Shown here piece after piece: positions 25,188 to 33,053 of a stretch of 39,332 nucleotides of DNA. The notes below the pieces were generated by a model. That model did not search any database. It was given only the letters and a program-made list of their open reading frames with translations, and had not been told where the DNA came from. The translations under genes were made by a program, and so were the position numbers. Origin of the DNA: a virus; the IMG/VR virus record IMGVR_UViG_3300037246_001032, positions 1 through 39,332 of that record. The stretch is one strand, 5' to 3'. Position 1 is the stretch's first letter. Every line of letters begins with the position of its first letter.

Positions 25188-25907
25188 ATGAAAAGATTTA
25201 TTGTAGTATTAGCAGTTCTGTTGCTTTCAGTAGTGCCGGTTTTTGCAGGAGATATTAATGTATCGACGTGCATATACACTTTCACGAATATTACAACGGT
25301 ATCAACCGGACCGTCTTCATGTATTGGCCGAGGGGTTGATCGGTGTTCGGAAAATACTAATTGTGCTATGAATACTGCCGGGGCTGAAACTGTCAGAACT
25401 GAGCATATTCCTTCTGCTGTAACACATACGGCTACGGATTGGGACGTAGAGGTGTGGACAAATGATGTTGTGGGTGGTCCCTTTAAATATTATACAGACG
25501 CAGAAACTGCTGACGGTGCATTAGCTACTATCGGTGGGGCTGCTGATACACAGTATGATGTTACGGTATCAAGTGGAACAGTCACATATACATGGGATGA
25601 TACTGGGACTGACCCCACAATTACAACGACCGATCCCCCGAGAGGTTCTGTTATATGTATATCCGGTTTTGCAACTGCGAATAATGGATGCTTTATAGTT
25701 GAGTCAACGGTCGCTAAGGCTTTTTCTATATATAATACTTCCGGTACTGCTGAAACAAATGTGACTTCGGCAACAATAGTATCTGGCACAAACGCAGCTG
25801 GTTCAAATGGTATCACTTCGGGGTATAATTGGGTGCTTCCGAAGATATCCGAAAATGGAGCCTTGAGGGTTGATGCAACCGTAACTGTAACAGTGACAAA
25901 GAGGTAA
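25188..25907 (+). CDS. Secreted-type tail appendage protein (239 aa) with signal peptide
   Basis: The signal peptide is textbook: MKRF, core IVVLAVLLLSVVPV and FA-GD cleavage end. The mature part (~219 residues) is Thr/Ser/Val-rich beta structure with six cysteines, several closely spaced (SSCIGRGVDRC, CSENTNC, CISGFATANNGC), as expected for disulfide-bonded exported proteins. A strong GGGGGAGG SD precedes the ATG, and the gene follows the ejection proteins directly. The segment AETADGALATIGGAADTQYD is like repeats in phage appendage proteins. Likely a tail fibre or adhesin-type protein; it could instead be a host-surface protein. Confidence 0.55.
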   Translation: MKRFIVVLAVLLLSVVPVFAGDINVSTCIYTFTNITTVSTGPSSCIGRGVDRCSENTNCAMNTAGAETVRTEHIPSAVTHTATDWDVEVWTNDVVGGPFKYYTDAETADGALATIGGAADTQYDVTVSSGTVTYTWDDTGTDPTITTTDPPRGSVICISGFATANNGCFIVESTVAKAFSIYNTSGTAETNVTSATIVSGTNAAGSNGITSGYNWVLPKISENGALRVDATVTVTVTKR

Positions 25908-25908
25908 C

Positions 25909-28035
25909 ATGAAAAAAATATACTGTTTAATAATAGTATTGTCTTTGCTTTGTGCGATCTCGGTATTTGCGGAAGACAAACCACAACTTCCCGCTGTCAA
26001 CGCTTCTGGGGTTCCGATAAATCCTGCAACAGATGAGGGCCTTAACAATATTATTACCGAACTCCAGACCGTTACAGTAGTAAGTGCCGTCAATTCAACG
26101 ACAACGCCGCTACTCGGGACTGCCTCTGCGCCTGCTGACACATTTACAGGAACCGCCACAATTTTAACTTCATGGGCTTCTGGTACTGTTTCGGTTCTTG
26201 CAGATCAGGATTCAGTAACGGACGGATTTAAGGTTCAATATTCATCCGATGGCACAAATTGGGACCACGAACATTCATATAGCGTAATGGCGAACGTATC
26301 TAAAACCATACCTATTGATCGTGAAGGTTTGTATTACAGGGTTGTATATACGAATGGAGCGGCAGCGCAAGGAACTTTCAGGCTCCAGACACTATTAAGC
26401 AAGAATACCTCAAATCCACATACTCATCCTATTGAATATGTTTTTGATGGCACTCATCCTGCACCTTTAACCCGGACAGTTATTTCAGCTAAAAAACCAA
26501 ACGCTGCTTACTGCAATGTAGAGGCTACGTCAGGCTGTAATTTGAAACTCTCCCTTGAAGAATCAAACGGGGATGTTAAACGTGACGGCCTGAATGTCAG
26601 GGAAAAGTCTCGTACTGCTTTTGATGAAGTTCTCATGGCTCAATTAACTCCTGTTGTCCAGTTGCAATTTCCATACAATATAAATTCTGTCTTAGTGGAT
26701 TCAAGGGCGAATCAAAGCGGTGCGGTTACCCAGGCTTCAAATATGGCTCATCTATCCACTGGAGCTGCTGCAAATTCATCGGCGCAACTATTATCAAAAG
26801 ACCACATTGACTACAATCCCGGGCAGGGTACCGTTGAAAGGTTCACCGCATCGGGGATAACGTGTGTTGCTAACTCAACTCAAGTAATTGGTGTTGGCGA
26901 TTCAGGGGATGGCTATTTCTTCGGTTGTGATGGTGCTGATTTTGGAGTATTAAGACGCAAGGGCGGTTCACCTGAAATAAGAACCCTGACAGTCTCTACA
27001 GCTTCATCTGATGCAGAAAACATAACTATTACGCTTGATGGTGATGCACAGAGTTCCGTAACAGTGACGGCGAGCGGAGTAATTACCACAACAGCCAATG
27101 AGATAGCAGCTGCGGATTATACAGATACAGGCCGTGGTTGGACAGCGGAAGCCGTGGGCGATACAGTTATATTTTATTCATGGGATTCTTCGGTGCGTAC
27201 AGGGTCGTACACTTTATCAAGTGCAACCTCTGCGGTAGGTGCTATTGCTCAGACAGTAGCCGGAATTGCCCCCACTGATACATGGAATGCTCAAGCAAAT
27301 TGGTCCGAAGATCAAGGTGATAATTCCGTTCTATTACCTGTAATGGATTGGACGAAAGGCAACGTCTTTCAGATACGTTATCAGTGGCTCGGATTCGGCA
27401 TGATTTCTTATTCGGTAGAAAACCCCGATACTGGAAGGTTTGTAAAAGTACATGAAATAGAATATGCCAATGCAAACACAAGCCCATCAGTTAATGACCC
27501 TTCATTACCCTTGTGTGCGATAGTCGCCAACGCTTCTAATGCTACAGACCTGACTATGGATATCGGTTCAATGGCAGGGTTTATAGAGGGTAAAGATGCG
27601 GAGTTAGGATCCAAGCGTGCCGTTAAGAATAACAAGACAAATGCCGGAGCTACAGAGATACCCATACTGACAATTAGAAACAAAACCGTTTATCAGGGGA
27701 GATTGAATAGAACTAAAGTTAAAGTGAAATTGGCAAGTATGTCGGTCGAGCATACAAAACCAATGACCGTTAATTTCTATCTGAACCCTACATTGACGGC
27801 GGCTTCTTATTCCGACGTTGATACAAATACATCTGTCATTCAAACAGATACTTCCGCAACATCTTTTTCGGGGGGAACGCTTTTGTATTCGATCGATCTC
27901 GGCAAGACCGGAAATCAGTTGATTGATTTGTCGGATGTATTGTTGCCAGGAAATCATGTAACGGCAACCTCAATTCCCAATAGCAGTAATGGATCTGAAA
28001 CGAATGTAACCTTCAATTTTATAGAATTATTTTAA
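25909..28035 (+). CDS. Conserved phage tail protein (708 aa) with signal peptide
   Basis: The start MKKIYCLIIVLSLLCAISVF is a signal peptide ending in an FA-ED site. The mature sequence opens with a module common in phage tail proteins (LPAVNASGVPINPATDEGLN), has a beta domain with FKVQYSSDGTNWDHEHSY, and a central region (RTAFDEVLMAQLTPVVQLQF, then SGAAANSSAQLLSKDHIDYN) that I recognise from tail-associated proteins of environmental phages. A further module (TTANEIAAADYTDTGRGWTA) follows near 385. The C-terminal third is beta-rich. Five mature cysteines include the pair CNVEATSGC. Probably a tail fibre/baseplate-type protein. Confidence 0.65.
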   Translation: MKKIYCLIIVLSLLCAISVFAEDKPQLPAVNASGVPINPATDEGLNNIITELQTVTVVSAVNSTTTPLLGTASAPADTFTGTATILTSWASGTVSVLADQDSVTDGFKVQYSSDGTNWDHEHSYSVMANVSKTIPIDREGLYYRVVYTNGAAAQGTFRLQTLLSKNTSNPHTHPIEYVFDGTHPAPLTRTVISAKKPNAAYCNVEATSGCNLKLSLEESNGDVKRDGLNVREKSRTAFDEVLMAQLTPVVQLQFPYNINSVLVDSRANQSGAVTQASNMAHLSTGAAANSSAQLLSKDHIDYNPGQGTVERFTASGITCVANSTQVIGVGDSGDGYFFGCDGADFGVLRRKGGSPEIRTLTVSTASSDAENITITLDGDAQSSVTVTASGVITTTANEIAAADYTDTGRGWTAEAVGDTVIFYSWDSSVRTGSYTLSSATSAVGAIAQTVAGIAPTDTWNAQANWSEDQGDNSVLLPVMDWTKGNVFQIRYQWLGFGMISYSVENPDTGRFVKVHEIEYANANTSPSVNDPSLPLCAIVANASNATDLTMDIGSMAGFIEGKDAELGSKRAVKNNKTNAGATEIPILTIRNKTVYQGRLNRTKVKVKLASMSVEHTKPMTVNFYLNPTLTAASYSDVDTNTSVIQTDTSATSFSGGTLLYSIDLGKTGNQLIDLSDVLLPGNHVTATSIPNSSNGSETNVTFNFIELF

Positions 28036-28044
28036 AGGGGAACT

Positions 28045-29793
28045 ATGAAGAAAATAATAATCTTGTTTTTGATATTAATGGCAACATCTGTTCTTGCTGA
28101 TGAGAAGTCAGGAAATAAACCTCGCACTATTGACGGTGCAACGGGAGGGACGATCAACGGCCCCTTAGTGGTCACAGGCCCCGCAACCGTAGGTGGTGGA
28201 TTGATTGTTGATAAGCCAACAAGTTTAAATTCCGCCGAAGCACTTACCAATACCACCTTTGCTACTGGTGGTTCAAGTTGGACAGTGACGGCTCCCTGTG
28301 TTTTATCTACGGGGTTCATAACCTGTACAGGCCCAGGTACGGGCACGATTAAGCAGACAGTAGCCAATATGGCTTTAGCCCCTGCCAGTTCCTCCCTATA
28401 CAGACTATTATATAGTGAGTCCACCGTAACAAACACTCCTATAGCAACATTAAAGGCTACAGGGGGCATGTCTGATGCCGATGTCTCATTGACGATAGCT
28501 CAAGACACTGACCTATTTCACTTTTTTCAGTCTGCTGCTGCTCCCACCGAGTTTTTAATAAATATCTCCTTGGATGCAGGTGATGTCATAGCGTTTTCTA
28601 AATTATCATTAGAGCAGGCATCTGCTAATCTTACAAATTTCGGAAGAGTTTACGGGAATTTGTGGATTCATGGTGATCCTGCGGATGATACAAAAATTAG
28701 CCGGATTATATTTACGGAAGAGGGATTGGTCAATCCACTGACTCTAACGCTTCCTCATAATAGTTACGGAGAAATAGGCAGGCAAGGCTCTACAGGGGTT
28801 CTTGACGTAAGGGGATTTGGAACTGGCAGCGAATCGCTGCATCTTCGTGGTCACACTGGAAGCATATCCCCAAGTGCTGCTGTCATATCAATAGATGCAA
28901 GCAAAAACAATGGAGCAAACTACGTTACCATTTTAGCAGACAATGAAATGATATCATGTTTCCAAAATAACCATAATGATAGGGTATGTGTATTTGGAAA
29001 CGGTACATTGAGCTTGGGAGCTAGTCAGGGAACGTCTATAATACCTAACCCAAATGCGGCAATAGGTACTAGAATTACCCCAGACTCAGGTACGACATAT
29101 GATTTGTCGCTCGGCTCCAATTCTTCCAACAATTTAATAACAACCAAAGGGAATGTTATCGGGTTTGGAACCGATGCCAGCAACCTTAGCATTGAAATGC
29201 TGAACGGATCAGCCGATAACCTAGGTGTGAAATTAGGCACTCCATTAAATGCTTTTTCTACATACTTGCAAATGGATACATTAAACAATGATGAGAATGG
29301 TGCTACGGGCCTAGAAACGAGCCATTGCGATGCCGATGCAGAGGCGGGGCGTATGATTCTGTCTAACAGATATTCAGCACCGGCAGAATACAGGGAATGG
29401 AAATGTACTAAAACTGGTGCTTCGTCCTATGCGTGGAAATACAAACAGCTTGATTTAAGTGGGACTGTAACCTGTGGAGACGGTACTAATGTTTGCGCCT
29501 ACACTACCGGGCAATCTGCTTTCTATATAACGCTTGACGATGACGCAGACGGCAACGATGTTATGACCGTAACCGATGGGAACCAAGGTGATGAAGTATT
29601 TATTTCACTTCAAAGTCTTGGCGGTGGGGCAGTTGCGCTTGAAATAACGCCATCTAATTTAGCTAATGGAACAACGGTGACTCTTGATGCGGCGGGTGAA
29701 TCAGTCACGTTTCATTTTGACGGCTCTAATTGGAATATTAAAGGTTGCTATAACTCAACTGCCGATGGTGGTTGCGCTGATTTAGTAACTTAA
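28045..29793 (+). CDS. Tail fibre-like protein (582 aa) with signal peptide and paired cysteines
   Basis: The product opens with MKKIIILFLILMATSVLA, a signal peptide with a clean LA-DE cleavage end. The N-terminal mature part (TIDGATGGTINGPLVVTGPA) resembles fibre shaft repeats; the middle has beta-helix-like Gly/Asn/Ser repeats, and the C-terminal ~100 residues (MTVTDGNQGDEVFISLQSLG, FHFDGSNWNIKG) look like a fibre tip domain. Ten cysteines occur, eight as close pairs (Cx8C, Cx9C, Cx6C, Cx8C). SD AAAGGGG precedes ATG 28045. It ends the structural block and is a candidate receptor-binding protein. Confidence 0.65.
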   Translation: MKKIIILFLILMATSVLADEKSGNKPRTIDGATGGTINGPLVVTGPATVGGGLIVDKPTSLNSAEALTNTTFATGGSSWTVTAPCVLSTGFITCTGPGTGTIKQTVANMALAPASSSLYRLLYSESTVTNTPIATLKATGGMSDADVSLTIAQDTDLFHFFQSAAAPTEFLINISLDAGDVIAFSKLSLEQASANLTNFGRVYGNLWIHGDPADDTKISRIIFTEEGLVNPLTLTLPHNSYGEIGRQGSTGVLDVRGFGTGSESLHLRGHTGSISPSAAVISIDASKNNGANYVTILADNEMISCFQNNHNDRVCVFGNGTLSLGASQGTSIIPNPNAAIGTRITPDSGTTYDLSLGSNSSNNLITTKGNVIGFGTDASNLSIEMLNGSADNLGVKLGTPLNAFSTYLQMDTLNNDENGATGLETSHCDADAEAGRMILSNRYSAPAEYREWKCTKTGASSYAWKYKQLDLSGTVTCGDGTNVCAYTTGQSAFYITLDDDADGNDVMTVTDGNQGDEVFISLQSLGGGAVALEITPSNLANGTTVTLDAAGESVTFHFDGSNWNIKGCYNSTADGGCADLVT

Positions 29794-29835
29794 ATGGAAA
29801 CGAAATATACAGTATTAAACTAAGGAAGGGAAGCA

Positions 29836-30144
29836 ATGTCTGAACTTTCAGAGATCTTGGAAAAATTAACAGTCCAGGGCGTTCATCTTGAAAATATCAA
29901 GGAAGATATTTCAGAAATGAAGACCGAACGCGAAAACCATAAAGAAAAATTCTGGAAAAATATTAACAAGATGCATGATGATATTCATAAAGAAGAGACA
30001 GCTCGCATAAGTGGCGATAATGATATTGAAAAAGATGTGACTAAAATCAAAACGAAAGTAGGCATTATAGCTGCAGGATTATCTACAGGCATAACAATTT
30101 TAATATTTACCATAAAAGGAATGTTTAAAAACGGGGGAAGTTAA
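29836..30144 (+). CDS. Coiled-coil protein with C-terminal membrane helix (XhlA-like)
   Basis: The 102-residue product has an N-terminal coiled coil (MSELSEILEKLTVQGVHLEN onward, to about residue 75) and one membrane helix near the C-terminus (VGIIAAGLSTGITILIFTIK) followed by a short basic end. This layout matches hemolysin XhlA-type phage proteins that pair with holins and endolysins. A strong AAGGAAGGG SD precedes it and it is coupled to the peptidase gene by TAATG. It is placed first in the lysis cassette. Assignment is by layout. Confidence 0.5.
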   Translation: MSELSEILEKLTVQGVHLENIKEDISEMKTERENHKEKFWKNINKMHDDIHKEETARISGDNDIEKDVTKIKTKVGIIAAGLSTGITILIFTIKGMFKNGGS

Positions 30145-30500
30145 TGTTTCATGTGAATGTAAAGCACGGAGTATCTTTAGCAGGACTCAGCAGTGAAATG
30201 TGGGTAGCTCTTGGCATTGCAAAGCTTGTATACAAAGAACATGGGGACCAGGATCTTGTTGTAACCGCAGGAACCGAAACGCCGGAAGTACATAAAGCCA
30301 AGAACACAAGACACGCATACGGTGACGCAGCAGATACCAGGACAAGAGATTTCACTAAAAGCGTTGCAACGGTCGTTGCGGGCGCGATACGTAACTTGTT
30401 GGCTGTATTGTCAAGTAATTATGATGTTGTGCTTGAGGGTAATCATATTCATATTGAATGGGACCCTAATAAAAAACGTTCGGAGGAGGCTTCGGCATGA
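30144..30500 (+). CDS. Peptidase M15-like endolysin
   Basis: The 118-residue protein carries the two zinc motifs of small M15/VanY-type peptidoglycan peptidases: RHAYGDAADTRT (His near 57, Asp near 64) and the closing GNHIHIEWD (His near 101 and 103). The preceding strand LVVTAGTETPEVHK and the length fit short phage D-Ala-D-Ala or L-Ala-D-Glu peptidases. There is no signal peptide, so it would reach the wall through a holin. It starts at the TAATG overlap with the coiled-coil gene. It is the best endolysin candidate here. Confidence 0.72.
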   Translation: MFHVNVKHGVSLAGLSSEMWVALGIAKLVYKEHGDQDLVVTAGTETPEVHKAKNTRHAYGDAADTRTRDFTKSVATVVAGAIRNLLAVLSSNYDVVLEGNHIHIEWDPNKKRSEEASA

Positions 30501-30775
30501 AATATAATCTTAAATGGGATGCACCCAAAGTCAATGAGGACGGAACGCCATTAACCGATCTAAAGGGTTTCAGGATTTACGTGAACGGCATTAAGGTGGA
30601 AGACGTAGGGAATGTGACCTCGCACATAGTAGATGTTCCTGAAGGTTCAAATAAGTATACTGTAAGGGCTTATGATAACCTTGACAATGAATCCGCTGAC
30701 TCTGATCATATGATGTTTGAAGTGTCCGTATGCCCTGGACCTCCCAAGAACCTTACAGCGGAGAAGGTGGAGTGA
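30497..30775 (+). CDS. Fibronectin type III-like domain protein (92 aa)
   Basis: The sequence LKWDAPKVNEDGTPLTDLKG then FRIYVNGIKVEDVGNV and NKYTVRAYDNLDNESADSD follows the FN3 pattern (W-x-x-P, G-aromatic-x-I-Y, Y-x-V-x-A-x-D). One domain plus a short Pro-rich linker (CPGPPKNLTAEKVE) makes up the whole protein. It overlaps the upstream peptidase by ATGA. FN3 or Ig-like domains on phage proteins often bind surface sugars. Its position between two wall hydrolases could mean a binding subunit, but that is inference. Confidence 0.6.
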   Translation: MKYNLKWDAPKVNEDGTPLTDLKGFRIYVNGIKVEDVGNVTSHIVDVPEGSNKYTVRAYDNLDNESADSDHMMFEVSVCPGPPKNLTAEKVE

Positions 30776-30776
30776 A

Positions 30777-31292
30777 ATGGTAAAGCTACAGAAAGGCGAC
30801 ATGTTCGCAACTGCGTTTCCGGGAGCCCTCGGTAAAGTAATTAACTTCTTTCAGTGGATGAATAACGTGGACGGAGAAAGCGAGTATTCACATATCGGAG
30901 ACATTATCAACGAAGACGGAACAACCTTTGAAGCGTTGTGGCATTACAAGTGTCAAAATATCTTTGAAGATTACAAGGGCATAAAGGTGATTATTGTCAG
31001 GCATAAACGAATGACCCCAGAGGCTTTTCATAAAGGGATTGACGCAATAAAACACCTGGAGGGCAAGCAGTATCCGTGGTATCGGCTCCCGCTTTTCATC
31101 ATTCCGGCTATGGCGAAAATATCGGTTATCAAAAAAACGGTTTGCAGTGAAACGCACCGACTATTCATAAAGGGAACAAACATCATGAGGCCCACGGAAT
31201 CAAAAAGGGTATTTGGCTACGACCCCGACGACCTTGTAGATAGGTGGCGTATTCATCAGGATTATACTATTATATTTGAAGGTAAGCTTTAA
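30777..31292 (+). CDS. Permuted NlpC/P60 (YiiX-like) cysteine hydrolase
   Basis: The 171-residue product from ATG 30777 (SD GGTGGAG) shows the order of the circularly permuted papain-like family: an opening KGDMFATAFPG, the catalytic-type His in EYSHIGDI (near residue 39), an acidic TTFEAL (near 53), and the nucleophile-type Cys in KKTVCSETHRL (near 123). Family members cleave amide bonds in peptidoglycan or fatty-acid/lipid substrates. A longer start at 30717 lies inside the FN3 gene. It follows the M15-like enzyme in the lysis cassette, so it could be a second lysin, or act on host lipids. Confidence 0.65.
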   Translation: MVKLQKGDMFATAFPGALGKVINFFQWMNNVDGESEYSHIGDIINEDGTTFEALWHYKCQNIFEDYKGIKVIIVRHKRMTPEAFHKGIDAIKHLEGKQYPWYRLPLFIIPAMAKISVIKKTVCSETHRLFIKGTNIMRPTESKRVFGYDPDDLVDRWRIHQDYTIIFEGKL

Positions 31293-31303
31293 GGGATGAA
31301 ATA

Positions 31304-31492
31304 ATGGACTGGGAAAATATGACACCGAAAGATATGGTCAGACCGTTGATTGCGATTATGCTCGTCGGAACAACGTGTTATATGGCTATAGAGAATAAGG
31401 GAATTACCCCGCAGGACATAAAGGAATTAACATTAATAGCATTGGCGTTTTATTTTGCGGCCAAAGCAATGAACAATAAAAAGGAGAGTTAA
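31304..31492 (+). CDS. Putative class II-type holin (62 aa)
   Basis: The 62-residue protein has two hydrophobic helices (MVRPLIAIMLVGTTCYMAIE and the region KELTLIALAFYFAAKAM) joined by a short loop, and a charged C-terminus (NNKKES). Size and topology are typical of small phage holins that form pores or rafts in the inner membrane. Position between the lysins and small exported proteins supports a lysis role. No family match is claimed. Confidence 0.55.
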   Translation: MDWENMTPKDMVRPLIAIMLVGTTCYMAIENKGITPQDIKELTLIALAFYFAAKAMNNKKES

Positions 31493-31494
31493 GA

Positions 31495-31779
31495 ATGAAA
31501 AGAATATTCTGGACAGTTTTATTTTTTGCGCTTCTGGTATTCGTGAGTATCGGGCAGGCTGAAGAACAAAAACCTCAGACATATGATTTCGTGATTACGG
31601 TTGAATACCACGGCCTCACGCTTAAAGAGATATCCGATAAAGAAAAAAAGATTCGGGAAGTATTTCACGATGCAAATAAAAGAAGGGTTGAATTTGAACA
31701 AAGTTGTCCAAGTTGCAATTACGGTTGGGGCAATAACTTAATATTTAACCAAGATACTACTACTGTAACCCCTAATTAA
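31495..31779 (+). CDS. Small exported protein (94 aa) with signal peptide
   Basis: The N-terminus MKRIFWTVLFFALLVFVSIG ends in QA-EE, a classic signal. The mature part is a short beta strand region (TYDFVITVEYHGLTLKEI), a charged helix and a Cys pair SCPSC before a polar tail. An AAGGAGAG SD precedes it. Because it follows the holin-like gene it may be a spanin-like or periplasmic helper, but there is no lipobox and no other spanin feature. Confidence 0.55.
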   Translation: MKRIFWTVLFFALLVFVSIGQAEEQKPQTYDFVITVEYHGLTLKEISDKEKKIREVFHDANKRRVEFEQSCPSCNYGWGNNLIFNQDTTTVTPN

Positions 31780-31792
31780 AGGAGCAAATGAA

Positions 31793-32041
31793 ATGAAAAA
31801 GTTTCTGATTTTATTTGTAGCGGTAATGTGTATGATCCCATTTTTCCCGATACCGGAAGTAAGCGCTGATGAAAGCAAAGGAACTCTTGATCTTGTTCAG
31901 TTCGAGAAAGATTTAAAGATAGCCGTCGCTGAATCTGCAAGGGAAGCGGATATAATATTTGAAAAAGAGCTTGCAGAGTTTGACCGCCGAAACGAACAAA
32001 TGGCAGAGTACATAAAGGAATATTTCCCAGAAAAAAGATGA
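31793..32041 (+). CDS. Small exported protein (82 aa) with signal peptide
   Basis: The start MKKFLILFVAVMCMIPFFPI with a VSA-DE site is a signal peptide. The mature ~57 residues are one charged, probably coiled-coil helix (LVQFEKDLKIAVAESAREAD). The good SD AAAGGAGC and the following ATGA overlap make it part of the lysis/envelope operon. A role as a periplasmic helper of lysis or of the outer-membrane barrel is possible; not recognised. Confidence 0.5.
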   Translation: MKKFLILFVAVMCMIPFFPIPEVSADESKGTLDLVQFEKDLKIAVAESAREADIIFEKELAEFDRRNEQMAEYIKEYFPEKR

Positions 32042-32124
32042 AAGAAAACAGGGAACACGACAGATATTTGAAGGTTAGAGAAGTTGAACAATTAACAGAG
32101 CATATTGAGAGGGAAGTAAAATGA
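32038..32124 (+). CDS. Very small coupled protein (28 aa)
   Basis: A 28-codon frame, charged and helical (MKENREHDRYLKVREVEQLT), has ATGA overlaps with both the upstream exported protein and the downstream barrel gene. Double coupling over a short frame suggests it is translated, perhaps mainly to carry ribosomes to the barrel gene. AGAGGGAA at its 3' end serves as the barrel gene's SD. Confidence 0.4.
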   Translation: MKENREHDRYLKVREVEQLTEHIEREVK

Positions 32125-32834
32125 AAAAGTTTTTCGTAGTATTGATGGCGGTAGCGTTTATGTTTATTATGAAGCCAACAGGTGAGGGCGTAGCAAGTGC
32201 CGACTGGAGCGGTGATATGACCGTAGGCTTGAAATCAGTCTCCGGCAATAGTAATGGTTCAGCTCTCTCGTTAAGTGCCAAGGCAAGCAAGACTGACGGC
32301 GACGAGAGGTATACAGTATCGGGTGGATTTGACTACTCCAAAGAAAGTGACGTCTTGACTGCCCGTAAAAGTAGGGGATCATTGCAGTATGACAAATTCA
32401 TAACTCCCAAGGTGTATGCTCTATTGAATATTGAACTTTCAAAAGATGAAATCCGAAATATCGATATGCTGACTACGATCGGTCCGGGTTTCGGTTATCA
32501 GTTATCTGATAGCCTCAGATTTGAAGGTGGGTTTGCTTACAATGATAAGAATGTTTCCATGGGAGAAGATGAGCAGTGGACAACCGCGAGATTAAGCATG
32601 TACTCGAAAGACAATTTCACCGACTCGTTGAGCCTTAGCAACCTCTTAACATGGAATCCTTCGCTTGAAGACTTCGGAGATTACACGCTTAGGAACAAGC
32701 TTGATCTTGCATACGCTTTCACCGATAAATGGAGCGGTAAGCTCACTCAACTTATAAATTACGACAAGACCCCATCCCCCGGCGTTGACCCGCTGGACAA
32801 GACGCTGATGTTAAGCTTTCAGTATAGCCTCTAA
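32121..32834 (+). CDS. DUF481-like outer-membrane beta-barrel protein
   Basis: The 237-residue protein has a signal peptide (MKKFFVVLMAVAFMFIMKPT, cleavage-type ASA-DW) followed by alternating amphipathic strands: DMTVGLKSVSGNSNGSALSL, RYTVSGGFDYSKESDV, FITPKVYALLNIELSKDEI, GFGYQLSDSLRFEGGFAYND, ARLSMYSKDNFTDSLS and a final LMLSFQYSL. The strand pattern and the F/Y-rich girdle resemble DUF481/YdiY-type outer-membrane proteins. A beta-barrel gene at the end of a phage lysis cassette is unusual; superinfection exclusion, envelope weakening or surface alteration are possible roles. It is followed by a terminator. Confidence 0.7.
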   Translation: MKKFFVVLMAVAFMFIMKPTGEGVASADWSGDMTVGLKSVSGNSNGSALSLSAKASKTDGDERYTVSGGFDYSKESDVLTARKSRGSLQYDKFITPKVYALLNIELSKDEIRNIDMLTTIGPGFGYQLSDSLRFEGGFAYNDKNVSMGEDEQWTTARLSMYSKDNFTDSLSLSNLLTWNPSLEDFGDYTLRNKLDLAYAFTDKWSGKLTQLINYDKTPSPGVDPLDKTLMLSFQYSL

Positions 32835-32854
32835 CTGACAAGGAATTTCACTAG

Positions 32855-32883
32855 CCGTCCTCAGGAATGGGGGCGGTTTTTTT
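32855..32883 (+). terminator. Rho-independent terminator after barrel gene
   Basis: The arms CCGTCCTC and GGGGGCGG form an 8-bp stem (including two G-T pairs) with a 6-nt loop AGGAAT and are followed by seven T at 32877-32883. It closes the structural/lysis transcription unit. Confidence 0.88.
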
Positions 32884-32905
32884 ATGCCTGTTTTTTTGTA
32901 TAGGG

Positions 32906-32934
32906 TTGACATTATTTGAAAAGTATATTATTGT
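32906..32934 (+). promoter_or_regulatory. Sigma70-type promoter
   Basis: TTGACA (32906-32911) is a perfect -35; after exactly 17 bases comes TATTGT (32929-32934, 4 of 6 matches to TATAAT). The predicted start near 32941 coincides with the first stem of the RNA element that follows. It lies just after a terminator, so it should drive the 33078 onward region. Confidence 0.65.
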
Positions 32935-32942
32935 TTCAATAT

Positions 32943-33053
32943 GCACGGTATCAAATTTCATATTCAATTTCAATTCAATAATTCACTCGTCGGAACTCCT
33001 GCGCGTCCTTTGTTTGATACCGTGCAAAGTTCAAATATGCCGGGAGTTCCGGC
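32943..33053 (+). ncRNA. Structured leader RNA with pseudoknot topology
   Basis: Arm A GCACGGTATCAAA (32943-32955) is exactly complementary to A' at 33013-33025 (13 bp). Arm B CGGAACTCCTG (32991-33001), inside the A loop, is complementary to B' at 33041-33051 downstream of A' (11 bp, one G-T pair). This interleaved A-B-A'-B' order is an H-type pseudoknot. B' also lies in a local hairpin GCCGG-GAGTT-CCGGC (33039-33053) whose loop pairs with B, so two alternative folds or a kissing loop are possible. It begins at the predicted transcription start and ends 11 bases before the SD of gene 33078. It could be a cis-regulatory switch or a small RNA; a paired operator is the alternative. Confidence 0.55.

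Noticed and set aside
11973-29793. Diversity-generating retroelement, as in BPP-1
   Set aside because: Head genes resemble BPP-1, but no reverse transcriptase and no adenine-biased template/variable repeat pair were seen.
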